From assembly GCF_016834455.1 (NCBI RefSeq), contig NZ_CP069213.1, forward strand, positions 2,170,501 through 2,234,500: a stretch of DNA of 64,000 bases, given 5' to 3'. Below, in pieces: positions 18,382-25,897 of this stretch. How positions within the stretch are numbered: the first letter of the stretch is position 1; each line of letters starts with the position of its first letter. The translations under genes were made by a program, and so were the position numbers. The notes under the pieces were generated by a model, which was not told the DNA's origin, did no database searches, and saw only the letters and a list, made by a program, of their open reading frames with translations. The DNA is from Shewanella litorisediminis. Its GTDB lineage: Bacteria; Pseudomonadota; Gammaproteobacteria; Enterobacterales; Shewanellaceae.

Positions 18382-20205
18382 ATGAAAACAATAAATAAAA
18401 CCTTATTAGCGCTGGGTATTGGGATGGCAATGACCGCCAATGCTGCCGACGACCGTTACGTTATTCAGGTCGATGCTGAGCATAAAGGCGTAGTGAAAGC
18501 CCTTGCCAAAAAAATGGGCGGCGAAATCCACGCCGAAGGCAAGCACTTTTTCTCAGCCACCTTCAGCGGCAAAGATCTTGCGGCCATAAAAGGTCTGCTG
18601 AATAACCCACACATCCAACTCATCGAAGAAGATGCCAAACGCCAATTGATGGGTTACAGCGATGATGTTGGCGACCCACGTCACAGCCAGATCTCCCCCT
18701 ATGCCGTATATCAATCCCAGGCAAACCAGCTCACGCTGCAAGCAAACTCCGGCGTGAAAGTCTGTGTGATTGACTCCGGCCTCGATCGTTCAAACGCTGA
18801 CTTTTTATGGCAAAACATTACCGGTGACAACGATATTGGCACCGGACAGTGGGACCAACATGGCGGCCCCCATGGAACCCACGTTGCCGGCACCATCGGC
18901 GCGGCCGATAACGATATCGGCGTTATCGGCATGGCTCCCGGCGTCGACATGCATATCATTAAAGTATTTAACGCAAATGGCTGGGGCTACTCGTCTGATC
19001 TCGCTGTTGCAGCAGAAAAATGTGCCGCTGCCGGCGCCAACATCATTAACATGAGTCTCGGTGGCGGCCGACCAAACAGCACCGAAGAGAACGCTTTTAA
19101 AGCATTCACCAACAATGGGGGCTTGGTGATTGCCGCTGCCGGTAACGATGGCAACAATGTCAGAACCTTCCCTGCCGGTTATGAATCCGTGATGATGGTG
19201 GGGGCCAACGACGCGAATGACCAAATCGCACCATTCTCCCAGTACCCGGCCTGTAGCATCATCTACTCAGGCAAAAGCAATAAAAACAACCAGCAAATTC
19301 TGGACTCTACCTGTGTAGAGGTAACAGCTGGCGGCGTGGATACCCTGTCGACCTACCCTGCCGATATGGCGGTGGCGTCTGTATTAAACGCCGATGGCCA
19401 GGTGCTTGGCTCGTCCGGAATGGGCTACGCTGCACAAGGAAATGTCACCGGTAACGGCTATTACATGGGTCTTGGCAAGGCCACAGACTCCGGGGCCGAC
19501 GGAAAGGTCTGCTTGATTGATCGCGGCGAAATTTCCTTTAATGACAAAGTCATGAACTGCGAAGCCTCTGGTGGTATTGGCGCCATTATCATCAATAACG
19601 TCGCAGGTATGGTGTATGGCACCCTGGGCGCCGACACCACGACCCGTATTCCCGCCGTTGGCGCCACCTTGGAAGACCGCAGCGCTATCCTGGCTGCAAG
19701 TGCATTTGGCGTGGAGATAAGCACCTCAGACTATGGCTTCATGAGCGGAACCTCTATGGCTACCCCGGCCGTCAGTGGCCTGGCCGCCTTGCTGTGGTCA
19801 AATCATCCGGAGTGCAGCGGCAGCGATATTCGCGACGCCCTGAAAAAGACCGCGTTTGATGCAGGTGCCAATGGCCGTGACGACTACTTTGGCCATGGCA
19901 TTGTCAAAGTGGCTGACGCGCATCAATACCTGTTAAACAACGGCTGCAAGGCAACCCCCGTCGTGGACATTCAATTGACCACACAGACCTACTCGGGCAA
20001 GCGCGGCGAACAGGTTGAACTCAATTGGTCCGGCGCAACAACCCGCAAGGTAAACGTGTTTCGCAATGGCGTGATGATGACGGCCACCGCGAACGACGGC
20101 GGTTTTGTCGATACGCTCAACAATCCTTATGGCATATACACCTACCATATATGCGAGGATGGCACCGGCAACTGCTCTGATATTTCGAGTGTCACATTCA
20201 ACTGA
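18382..20205 (+). CDS. Secreted S8 subtilisin-like protease (compact form)
   Basis: 607 residues from the ATG at 18382, preceded by CAGGA; an upstream in-frame ATG (18313) would bury the signal peptide. Signal peptide 1-21 (TANA-ADD), I9 propeptide (about 25-88, RYVIQVDAE), subtilase domain with Asp131 (VIDSGLD), His164 (HGTHVAG) and Ser458 (SGTSMATP). A PA-like domain is inserted between His and Ser (about 310-445). The last ~75 residues form a small beta domain (QTYSGKRGEQVELNW) of the type often found at protease C-termini. There is no GlyGly-CTERM tail, unlike the two larger subtilases in this window, so the product is probably soluble. Cys residues in the catalytic domain suggest disulfides. 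A strong terminator follows. Confidence 0.94.
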   Translation: MKTINKTLLALGIGMAMTANAADDRYVIQVDAEHKGVVKALAKKMGGEIHAEGKHFFSATFSGKDLAAIKGLLNNPHIQLIEEDAKRQLMGYSDDVGDPRHSQISPYAVYQSQANQLTLQANSGVKVCVIDSGLDRSNADFLWQNITGDNDIGTGQWDQHGGPHGTHVAGTIGAADNDIGVIGMAPGVDMHIIKVFNANGWGYSSDLAVAAEKCAAAGANIINMSLGGGRPNSTEENAFKAFTNNGGLVIAAAGNDGNNVRTFPAGYESVMMVGANDANDQIAPFSQYPACSIIYSGKSNKNNQQILDSTCVEVTAGGVDTLSTYPADMAVASVLNADGQVLGSSGMGYAAQGNVTGNGYYMGLGKATDSGADGKVCLIDRGEISFNDKVMNCEASGGIGAIIINNVAGMVYGTLGADTTTRIPAVGATLEDRSAILAASAFGVEISTSDYGFMSGTSMATPAVSGLAALLWSNHPECSGSDIRDALKKTAFDAGANGRDDYFGHGIVKVADAHQYLLNNGCKATPVVDIQLTTQTYSGKRGEQVELNWSGATTRKVNVFRNGVMMTATANDGGFVDTLNNPYGIYTYHICEDGTGNCSDISSVTFN

Positions 20206-20224
20206 CAGTCAGCCTGTAATAGCA

Positions 20225-20248
20225 AGAGCGCCTAAGGGCGCTCTTTTT
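20225..20248 (+). terminator. Intrinsic terminator of the compact subtilase
   Basis: AGAGCGCC (20225-20232), loop TAAG, GGCGCTCT (20237-20244), then T residues to 20248. Confidence 0.9.
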
Positions 20249-20364
20249 ATACTACGTATTACTTCATATGCATCGCTGCCAAGATTCCAGATAACCACCG
20301 GGTATTCTGCGTAACAATTTAAGAAGCTGCTGGTGGGGGTAACACCTGTACCCGTAGAGAGTGT

Positions 20365-20781
20365 TTATAACTCAACGCCCAGATTGGCGCTGCAATCATC
20401 TTCTTTTAGCCGCTTGAGAATGCAGCAATCCCTGACATGATGGGTATCGCAGGCGACCAGCGACGAGAGTGAAGCCTCCAGCTTCGCCAGCTCACGCTGG
20501 GTCTGGCGAATGCGCTCAAGTTGCTCGGCAATAATGTCATCGACCACGGCGCAGGAGCTGTGGGGGTGTTGCTGCACCTCAACCAAACGACGAATGTCAC
20601 ACAGGGCGATATTCAACGCCCGGCAACGGCGGATAAAAATCAAGGTTTCCAGGTCCTGCGGGCCATAGTGACGATAACCATTCGCCATGCGGCTGGGTGG
20701 CGGTAGCAAGCCTTCCTGTTCGTAATAGCGAATTGTTTTTACTGGCACCTGTGAGGCAGAAGCCAGTTCGCTGATTTTCAC
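20365..20781 (-). CDS. cadR: MerR-family Cd(II)/Pb(II)-type metal-responsive regulator
   Basis: 138 residues from a GTG start at 20781, chosen because GGAG lies seven bases upstream and the protein then begins MKISELAS like its family; the longer frame would cover the promoter. N-terminal winged helix (residues 1-70, VKTIRYYEQEGLLPPP), then the dimerisation coiled coil, then a metal-binding loop. Cys77 (SSCAVVDD), Cys111 and Cys119/Cys120 (VACDTHHVRDCC) match the three-cysteine site of CadR/PbrR proteins rather than CueR or ZntR. It is divergent from a TonB receptor and its operator overlaps its own start. It probably autoregulates and activates the receptor when metal is bound. The exact metal cannot be read from the sequence. 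Confidence 0.85.
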   Translation of the reverse strand: MKISELASASQVPVKTIRYYEQEGLLPPPSRMANGYRHYGPQDLETLIFIRRCRALNIALCDIRRLVEVQQHPHSSCAVVDDIIAEQLERIRQTQRELAKLEASLSSLVACDTHHVRDCCILKRLKEDDCSANLGVEL

Positions 20782-20782
20782 C

Positions 20783-20813
20783 TTGACTCTCCAGTTACTG
20801 TAAGCTTTAGCCT
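20783..20813 (+). promoter_or_regulatory. MerR-type promoter/operator
   Basis: -35 TTGACT (20783-20788) is followed by CTCCAGTTACTGTAAG, a near-perfect dyad around CAGTTACTG, and then a poor -10 (around 20806-20813) at an over-long spacing of about 17-19 bp. MerR regulators bind such spacers and untwist them. It reads towards the TonB receptor and overlaps the regulator's start. Confidence 0.6.
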
Positions 20814-20858
20814 TGCATCCTATCACTTACGGATAAATCAACGCTACAGGATATACCT

Positions 20859-23039
20859 ATGCCTTCTTTATCGCCCTTGGCTTTGCTTGTGATATCCCTG
20901 GGCACAGTTAGTGGCCAGGCGGCCCACGCCCAGGACAATCACCACAAGACAGATAATGGCAATCGCTCACCGACCTCTGGTTCAGAGCCCCTTAACACCC
21001 ATGCCCCCCACACGCCCGTTGGCCACAATAAACATGCCGGCCACACACACGAGCATGGCAATGCAACAGCATCCGACCATGGCAAAGCCCATCATAACGA
21101 GCACGGCGATACCCATAATGGCGACATCAAAGGCGAATCCCATGACCAACACGGCCATGACCATGATGAAGGGATGGAGCGCATTTTAGTGCAGGCCACC
21201 CGCTTTGGACGGGTAGTCGACGATCAGCCGATGCGGGTTGAAGTGGTAACCCGGGAAGAAATTGAAGAAAAGGCTGCCATGCGCCCCGGGAATATTTCCA
21301 TGTTGCTGGCAGAAACCGGCGGCGTGAGAGTACAAACCACGTCTCCAGCCCTTGGCAGCGCCAATGTTCGCCTGCAGGGCATGAATGGCCGCTACACCCA
21401 GTTGCTGGCGGATGGTTTGCCCCTATACGGCAATCAGGCATCGTCACTGGGTTTACTGCAAATTCCACCAACGGATCTTGGTCAGGTTGAGGTTATCAAG
21501 GGGTCAGCTTCGTCACTCTACGGCGGCTCGGCATTGGGCGGTGTGGTCAATTTGGTGTCCCGACGCCCGGGAGATGAGATGGCCGGTGAAGCGCTGATTA
21601 ACCTCACCTCCAGAAACGGACAAGACGTTACCGGCTACGCCGAATCGCCACTTAGCGACAAGCTCAAGGGCTCAGTTACCGCAGGAGCCCACTATCAGAC
21701 AATCGAAGATATAGACGGCGATGGCTGGGCCGATTTGCCCGAATACGACCGCTACACTCTCAGACCAAGACTCTTCTTTGAAGGCGACAAGGGCGATAAC
21801 CTCTATCTTACCGCAGGCTATATGACCGAAAATCGCCAAGGTGGAACCCTCAGCGGCCAAACAGTGGCTGATGGTAGCCCCTTTATCGAGATTCAGGATT
21901 CTGAGCGTAAGGATGCAGGCCTGGTCTATCACCTGCCGCTGGCGGATACCCTGACATTCAGCACCCGTGCCTCGGCCATGGTTCAGGAACATTTTCACCG
22001 CTATGGCACAGACACCGACAATGACCAACACGGCAATTACCTGGTGGAAGCCAGCCTGTCAGGCTACAGAGACAACCTTGATTGGGTGATTGGCGCGGCG
22101 TATCAGTCTGAGACCTTTGAATCACAAAACTATGCAGACTTTGACTATAGCTTTGATGTACCGGGGTTATTTGCTCTGATTGACTACAGCCTCAGCGAAG
22201 ATTTGATTGCCTCGGTCAGTGCCAGGATAGATGACCACAGCGAGTACGGCAGCCAGTTCAGCCCAAGGCTGTCTCTGCTCTACCGCGCCGATGATTTCAC
22301 CGTGCGCGGCTCCTACGGCCGGGGCTATTATGCGCCGACACCATTTGTAGAGGAGATTGAAGCCTCAGGGTTGGGACAGCTTGAACCCCTTGGCGAACTT
22401 AAGGAGGAAACGGCCCGCACCGCCTCGTTGGACTTCACCTACCGCTTCGATGATGTGGAAACCAGCCTGACCCTGTTTGGGTCAGATATCCAAAACGCGA
22501 CAGAGCTTGAAGCTTTTTCGTCACAAGACAACGGCAATCTTGATAGGGTCCGTTTGGTAAATGCCACAGGTGAGAGCCAGATCCGGGGCTCAGAATTGCT
22601 GCTTCGCTACTACCTTGGGGATTTAAAACTCACCGCAAGCTACCTGTATCTGGATGCAACCGAGCAAGACCCACACAGCGGCGCACGCCGCGAGAAAGCT
22701 TTGACACCCAGGCACTCCGCCGGATTTGTGGCCATGTGGGAACAGCACGGTCACTTTCGCGCCGGGTTTGAAGCTTACTACACAGGTGTTCAGCGCCTTG
22801 ATGACAGTCCCTATGTTGCCGAGTCAGAGCCATACTGGCATCTGGGGCTGATGGGCGAGATGACCTTTGGCCGTTACAGCTGGTTTATCAATCTGGAAAA
22901 CCTGCTCAACGTCAAACAGAGCGATACGCACCCACTGTTGCTCCCGGAGCGCACTCCATCCGGGCAGTGGACCACCGATATTTGGTCCCGCAACGATGGC
23001 TTCATCGCCAACGCCGGAGTCAGAATAAAATTTGGCTGA
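20859..23039 (+). CDS. TonB-dependent outer-membrane receptor with a His-rich N-terminus, probable metal receptor
   Basis: 726 residues. Signal peptide (1-24, AHAQD), then a ~80-residue segment packed with His, Asp and Asn (about residues 25-105, repeated HxHxH clusters), then the plug domain (about 110-240, ILVQATRFGR, NVRLQGMNGRYTQLLADGLPL, QVEVIKGSASSLYGGSALGGVVNLV) and a 22-strand barrel ending in IKFG. The His-rich stretch is typical of zinc-related receptors such as ZnuD. ATG preceded by AGGAT. It is divergent from a CadR-type regulator whose promoter points at this gene. Likely imports or binds zinc or a related metal at the outer membrane; a metal chelate is also possible. Confidence 0.88.
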   Translation: MPSLSPLALLVISLGTVSGQAAHAQDNHHKTDNGNRSPTSGSEPLNTHAPHTPVGHNKHAGHTHEHGNATASDHGKAHHNEHGDTHNGDIKGESHDQHGHDHDEGMERILVQATRFGRVVDDQPMRVEVVTREEIEEKAAMRPGNISMLLAETGGVRVQTTSPALGSANVRLQGMNGRYTQLLADGLPLYGNQASSLGLLQIPPTDLGQVEVIKGSASSLYGGSALGGVVNLVSRRPGDEMAGEALINLTSRNGQDVTGYAESPLSDKLKGSVTAGAHYQTIEDIDGDGWADLPEYDRYTLRPRLFFEGDKGDNLYLTAGYMTENRQGGTLSGQTVADGSPFIEIQDSERKDAGLVYHLPLADTLTFSTRASAMVQEHFHRYGTDTDNDQHGNYLVEASLSGYRDNLDWVIGAAYQSETFESQNYADFDYSFDVPGLFALIDYSLSEDLIASVSARIDDHSEYGSQFSPRLSLLYRADDFTVRGSYGRGYYAPTPFVEEIEASGLGQLEPLGELKEETARTASLDFTYRFDDVETSLTLFGSDIQNATELEAFSSQDNGNLDRVRLVNATGESQIRGSELLLRYYLGDLKLTASYLYLDATEQDPHSGARREKALTPRHSAGFVAMWEQHGHFRAGFEAYYTGVQRLDDSPYVAESEPYWHLGLMGEMTFGRYSWFINLENLLNVKQSDTHPLLLPERTPSGQWTTDIWSRNDGFIANAGVRIKFG

Positions 23040-23087
23040 GTCGATTTATCTTCGGCTAAACCTCATTACGAAATAAGTCATTAATCT

Positions 23088-23160
23088 GTACTAGCTCAGA
23101 CCTTCTCTGACAGCTACCCGATTTTTGGGTGACATTTCCAGACTGGATTTGGGCTAGTAC
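23088..23160. repeat. 73-bp palindromic repeat element, copy 1
   Basis: Bounded by perfect inverted ends GTACTAGC and GCTAGTAC, with an internal CCC-GATTTTT-GGG hairpin. A second copy of exactly 73 bp is at 44822-44894. Its right end supplies the stop codon of a truncated gene. See that entry. Confidence 0.75.
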
Positions 23161-23273
23161 ATATCATCAGCACAATATCGAGACGCAGAGGGTTCTTGAG
23201 CTACCGCCGGCAGGGCGAAGCTCACCGCGACGACAAGCGCCGCAGTCAACTTCCTAGGCAATAGTTTTCGCAT
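23154..23273 (-). pseudogene. Exported-protein gene cut off just after its signal peptide
   Basis: 39-codon frame that begins with AGGAGA, ATG and a textbook signal peptide (MRKLLPRKLTAALVVAVSFA, cleavage near AVA-QEP), then runs 13 more residues (EPSASRYCADDMY) into a TAG. The TAG is formed inside the inverted end (GCTAGTAC) of the 73-bp repeat, so the gene seems to have been cut by that element or by a rearrangement at it. The rest of the gene is not found beyond the element. The parent family cannot be told from the fragment, although it lies in a cluster of exported hydrolases. Confidence 0.6.
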
Positions 23274-23373
23274 TGGATTTCTCCTGTTGACGATGCAATG
23301 GGTTCGGCGGAGAGTTCAATCTGCGCTATGCAGGATCGCCCCTCCGCCGAATCCGTGGCTATTGCCGAGTCGG

Positions 23374-24885
23374 TTATTTGTCGAATACCGATCCGGAGAG
23401 GTCGAACTCGTCGACCGCACCTTCACCGCGAATAAAGATTCTGTGGTTGAAACGCACGTAGTTGAGTTCGCCAGACGGGTCTTTCAGCAATTCGCCAAGC
23501 GCTCCCTTATTCGGCCCTTCGGTAATGATAAAATAGCCCTCTGCCGTGTTTTCCACATTGGCAGGGGCAGGATCCGCTCCCTTGGTCAATGCAGAGAACT
23601 GGACAAACACATATTTGTCGCCGTCTTTGCGGATCTCGATGTTTTGCGAATTGCCCTTAAAGACGCCGACAAATGGGTCGAGCACAGACGGAGTCGCACC
23701 AACGGAGACGGGAGACTTGGCCTCGATTTTCGTAAAGGCTTTGACCATTGCGTTGGCCACTTTTTTGTAGGCCTCAGCTCCGCGATCGCTGTGGACCAAA
23801 ACCACCACGGCAAAGTCGCGGTCTGGGATCAGCTGCAGAAAAGAACGCGTGCCGGGCCAATTCCCGCCGTGGCTGGGACTGGTTACCCCGCCGTAGTCGT
23901 GGACAAACCACGTCAGCCCGGTAAAGTCGCCGGTTTCAGCCTCGACCGCAGGTGCGTGGGCATAGTCCAGTGCTTTTTTAGACAACAACTGCTTGCCGGA
24001 TGCGTCCTTACCGTCCAGCTGAAAGCGGGCGTATTTCAGCATGTCGGTCACTGTAGAGCGGAGTGCGCCGGAGGCTGCGGACTCTCTAATCAACGGAATG
24101 TAGTACGGCTTGAGATCATTGATGCTGCCTTCCCCGTAGATTGGCGGATGACCCCATGCGTAATCTTTAGCCGGCGGGGTGGCGTCGTAATTAAAGGATG
24201 ACGAATTCATGCCCAGAGGAGTTAACAGATTCTCTTCGATGAGCGTCTCAATTGGCTTTCCGCCGGCATGCGACACCACATGGGTCGCGAAGGTGATACT
24301 GGTGTTGTTGTACATCCAGGTTTGATCGAACGGATAGATTTGCTCGACATAAGACGCCTGAAGCATAACTTTCTCGGATATCGAACCACCTTCAGGAACA
24401 CGAAGGAACCCATGGTCGCCATACCAGCCAGCACGATGGTGAAACAGGTCAACAACCCGCGCTTTAGACGTCGCCACGGGATCTGAAACCCTCCACCACG
24501 GCAGAATGTCGACGACACGAGCGTTTAAATCCAGAATGCCCTGTTCGGACTGCTTCATGGCCAGCGTTGAAAGGAAGGTCTTTGTCACAGAGCCAATTTG
24601 AAATTGTGTATCAGGGGTAACGGCCTCGTCGGTGCCTACCTTGGTGACACCGAGACCAGCGCTGTAGGTGTTGGCTCCATGGATGACACCGACAGCAAGT
24701 CCCGGTATACGCATTTCTTTGATGAGTTCATTTGTTTCGGCGATGACAGCATCAAAGGCCGCCTGGCCCTCTTCCTTTGTCATGGGCTGTTGATTTTTCT
24801 CTGCACATGCGGGCTGCATTGCAAATAATGATGAAATTACTACACCAAGTAATAATTTCCTTTTTTTCTGCTCGATTTGTTTCAT
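23374..24885 (-). CDS. Exported AmpC-like serine hydrolase (beta-lactamase/D-aminopeptidase family)
   Basis: 503 residues. Signal peptide 1-28 (PACA-EKN). The class C beta-lactamase fold spans about 40-370, with Ser99-x-x-Lys102 (SVTK), Tyr192-x-Asn194 (YNN) and HGG at 339-341 in place of the KTG motif. Members with HxG are often esterases, D-amino acid amidases or D-stereospecific peptidases rather than beta-lactamases. The last ~110 residues form a lipocalin-like DUF3471-type domain (VGVFKGNSQNIEIRKDG). ATG with GGAAG upstream. It is the last intact gene of a minus-strand cluster of exported amidohydrolases and a beta-lactamase. Probable substrate: D-amino-acid-containing peptides or beta-lactams (inference). 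Confidence 0.85.
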   Translation of the reverse strand: MKQIEQKKRKLLLGVVISSLFAMQPACAEKNQQPMTKEEGQAAFDAVIAETNELIKEMRIPGLAVGVIHGANTYSAGLGVTKVGTDEAVTPDTQFQIGSVTKTFLSTLAMKQSEQGILDLNARVVDILPWWRVSDPVATSKARVVDLFHHRAGWYGDHGFLRVPEGGSISEKVMLQASYVEQIYPFDQTWMYNNTSITFATHVVSHAGGKPIETLIEENLLTPLGMNSSSFNYDATPPAKDYAWGHPPIYGEGSINDLKPYYIPLIRESAASGALRSTVTDMLKYARFQLDGKDASGKQLLSKKALDYAHAPAVEAETGDFTGLTWFVHDYGGVTSPSHGGNWPGTRSFLQLIPDRDFAVVVLVHSDRGAEAYKKVANAMVKAFTKIEAKSPVSVGATPSVLDPFVGVFKGNSQNIEIRKDGDKYVFVQFSALTKGADPAPANVENTAEGYFIITEGPNKGALGELLKDPSGELNYVRFNHRIFIRGEGAVDEFDLSGSVFDK

Positions 24886-24922
24886 ATTTCTTCCTTTTTA
24901 AATATTCATAGTTGAACTTGAT

Positions 24923-25103
24923 CTATGACTGTAAATAATAAAAGTCTTATCGGGCTCTGATAAATTCTACAAGGATCCCATCGTATCCTCCTGCCGGGAT
25001 TTAACACAATAAAAAGTCTGTCATCAGCTTGTCTAATAAAATCCCACGTCTTTGGTGACACCACCAATAGCGCCTGTTTTCACGGCACCCGATGTTCCTT
25101 AGG
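24923..25103 (-). pseudogene. Remnant of a second class A beta-lactamase gene
   Basis: Read on the minus strand, the region carries pieces matching the C-terminal third of the intact beta-lactamase at 31081-32082. PKEHRV parallels PKRTPV, and KTGAIGGVTKDVGF parallels KTGTIGGVANDVGF. DFYYLQS followed by a stop parallels DFYYLQAKNK. There is a one-base frameshift before KTG, a stop after DVGFY and roughly 60 bp missing before DFYYLQ. The 5' two thirds are gone. This is direct evidence of a past duplication and decay inside the cluster. Confidence 0.75.
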
Positions 25104-25168
25104 CTGCCTTGGCAAGTTTATCGAGCGATTATTCCGGTACAGCGCAATCACTCATATCATGTCAGCCC

Positions 25169-25897
25169 TCAGTTTCCTGCACTGACGGTTGTCTCGGACG
25201 CGCCAACAACACCATTCCCGGCCACATCTTCCCCGCGGTCGACAGTAATGGCGTTTAGCGTCCAGCTACTGATCATGCGTGCCTCTCCATCCAGGACGAA
25301 TATCGTGGCGTCGCTTGCTTCTACTTGGAGTCGCCCAGAGACTCGAGCCGGTGCATAAAGAGATTGACTCTTAGGGTCATCCGGCAACCTCACGCGCACG
25401 AGTTGATTAGGCGGGGGGGACGTGTGATGACTGCACATACCTACTTGGGGGACGAGATAACCGTAAAAGTTACCATCTGCACCCTGTGGAGCCGGAATCA
25501 AATAGCCCGACAGCTCAACCTCGGCCCCATCCCAAACGGGATTCGTAGCGATAAGCGCGTTCTGCCGCTTTCTGGCGACGTCCCAGCGCTGAGCTAATAG
25601 TGCATCGACATCCTTACCGTTGATTTCAAGCAAGTCCTTCGCCGCTTTGCGCCGTTCTTTGAGGCGGGAGCGCTCATCTTCCGTAAGGGAATTTTGCGAG
25701 AGCTTCTCATCCAGTTCCAATAGCAGCTTCAACTCATTGAGCAACTCATGTCCCATGTCTTTGAAAGGATCTTCGAAGACGGTAGCCTGAGGATCCACAA
25801 GGTCGGCGAATGCTATCGCCTTGGCTTCAGCCGAAGCCTGTGTTGCGGCCAACAAGGCCGCAACACAGAGAGATACCAATAAGCGTGCCCCTATCAC
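25169..25897 (-). CDS. Exported DUF3299-domain protein
   Basis: 242 residues with a signal peptide (1-23, QASA-EAK). Residues 50-110 are a charged helical segment (LLELDEKLSQ, RLKERRKAAKDLL). The C-terminal half carries the DUF3299 pattern VELSGYLIP ... GYLVPQVGMCSHHTSPPPNQLVRV, with conserved Cys, His and Pro residues. The function of DUF3299 is not known; its Cys/His segment could bind metal. Start is GTG in GTGA, overlapping the stop of the amidohydrolase upstream by 4 bp, so the two are translationally coupled. It is therefore likely to work with that periplasmic enzyme, perhaps in metal loading or anchoring, which is inference. Confidence 0.75.
   Translation of the reverse strand: MIGARLLVSLCVAALLAATQASAEAKAIAFADLVDPQATVFEDPFKDMGHELLNELKLLLELDEKLSQNSLTEDERSRLKERRKAAKDLLEINGKDVDALLAQRWDVARKRQNALIATNPVWDGAEVELSGYLIPAPQGADGNFYGYLVPQVGMCSHHTSPPPNQLVRVRLPDDPKSQSLYAPARVSGRLQVEASDATIFVLDGEARMISSWTLNAITVDRGEDVAGNGVVGASETTVSAGN

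Noticed and set aside
23287..24201. 304-codon plus-strand ORF over the serine hydrolase gene
   Set aside because: It lies almost wholly antisense to a gene with clear catalytic motifs and a signal peptide, has no ribosome site or domain, and is a frame shadow.
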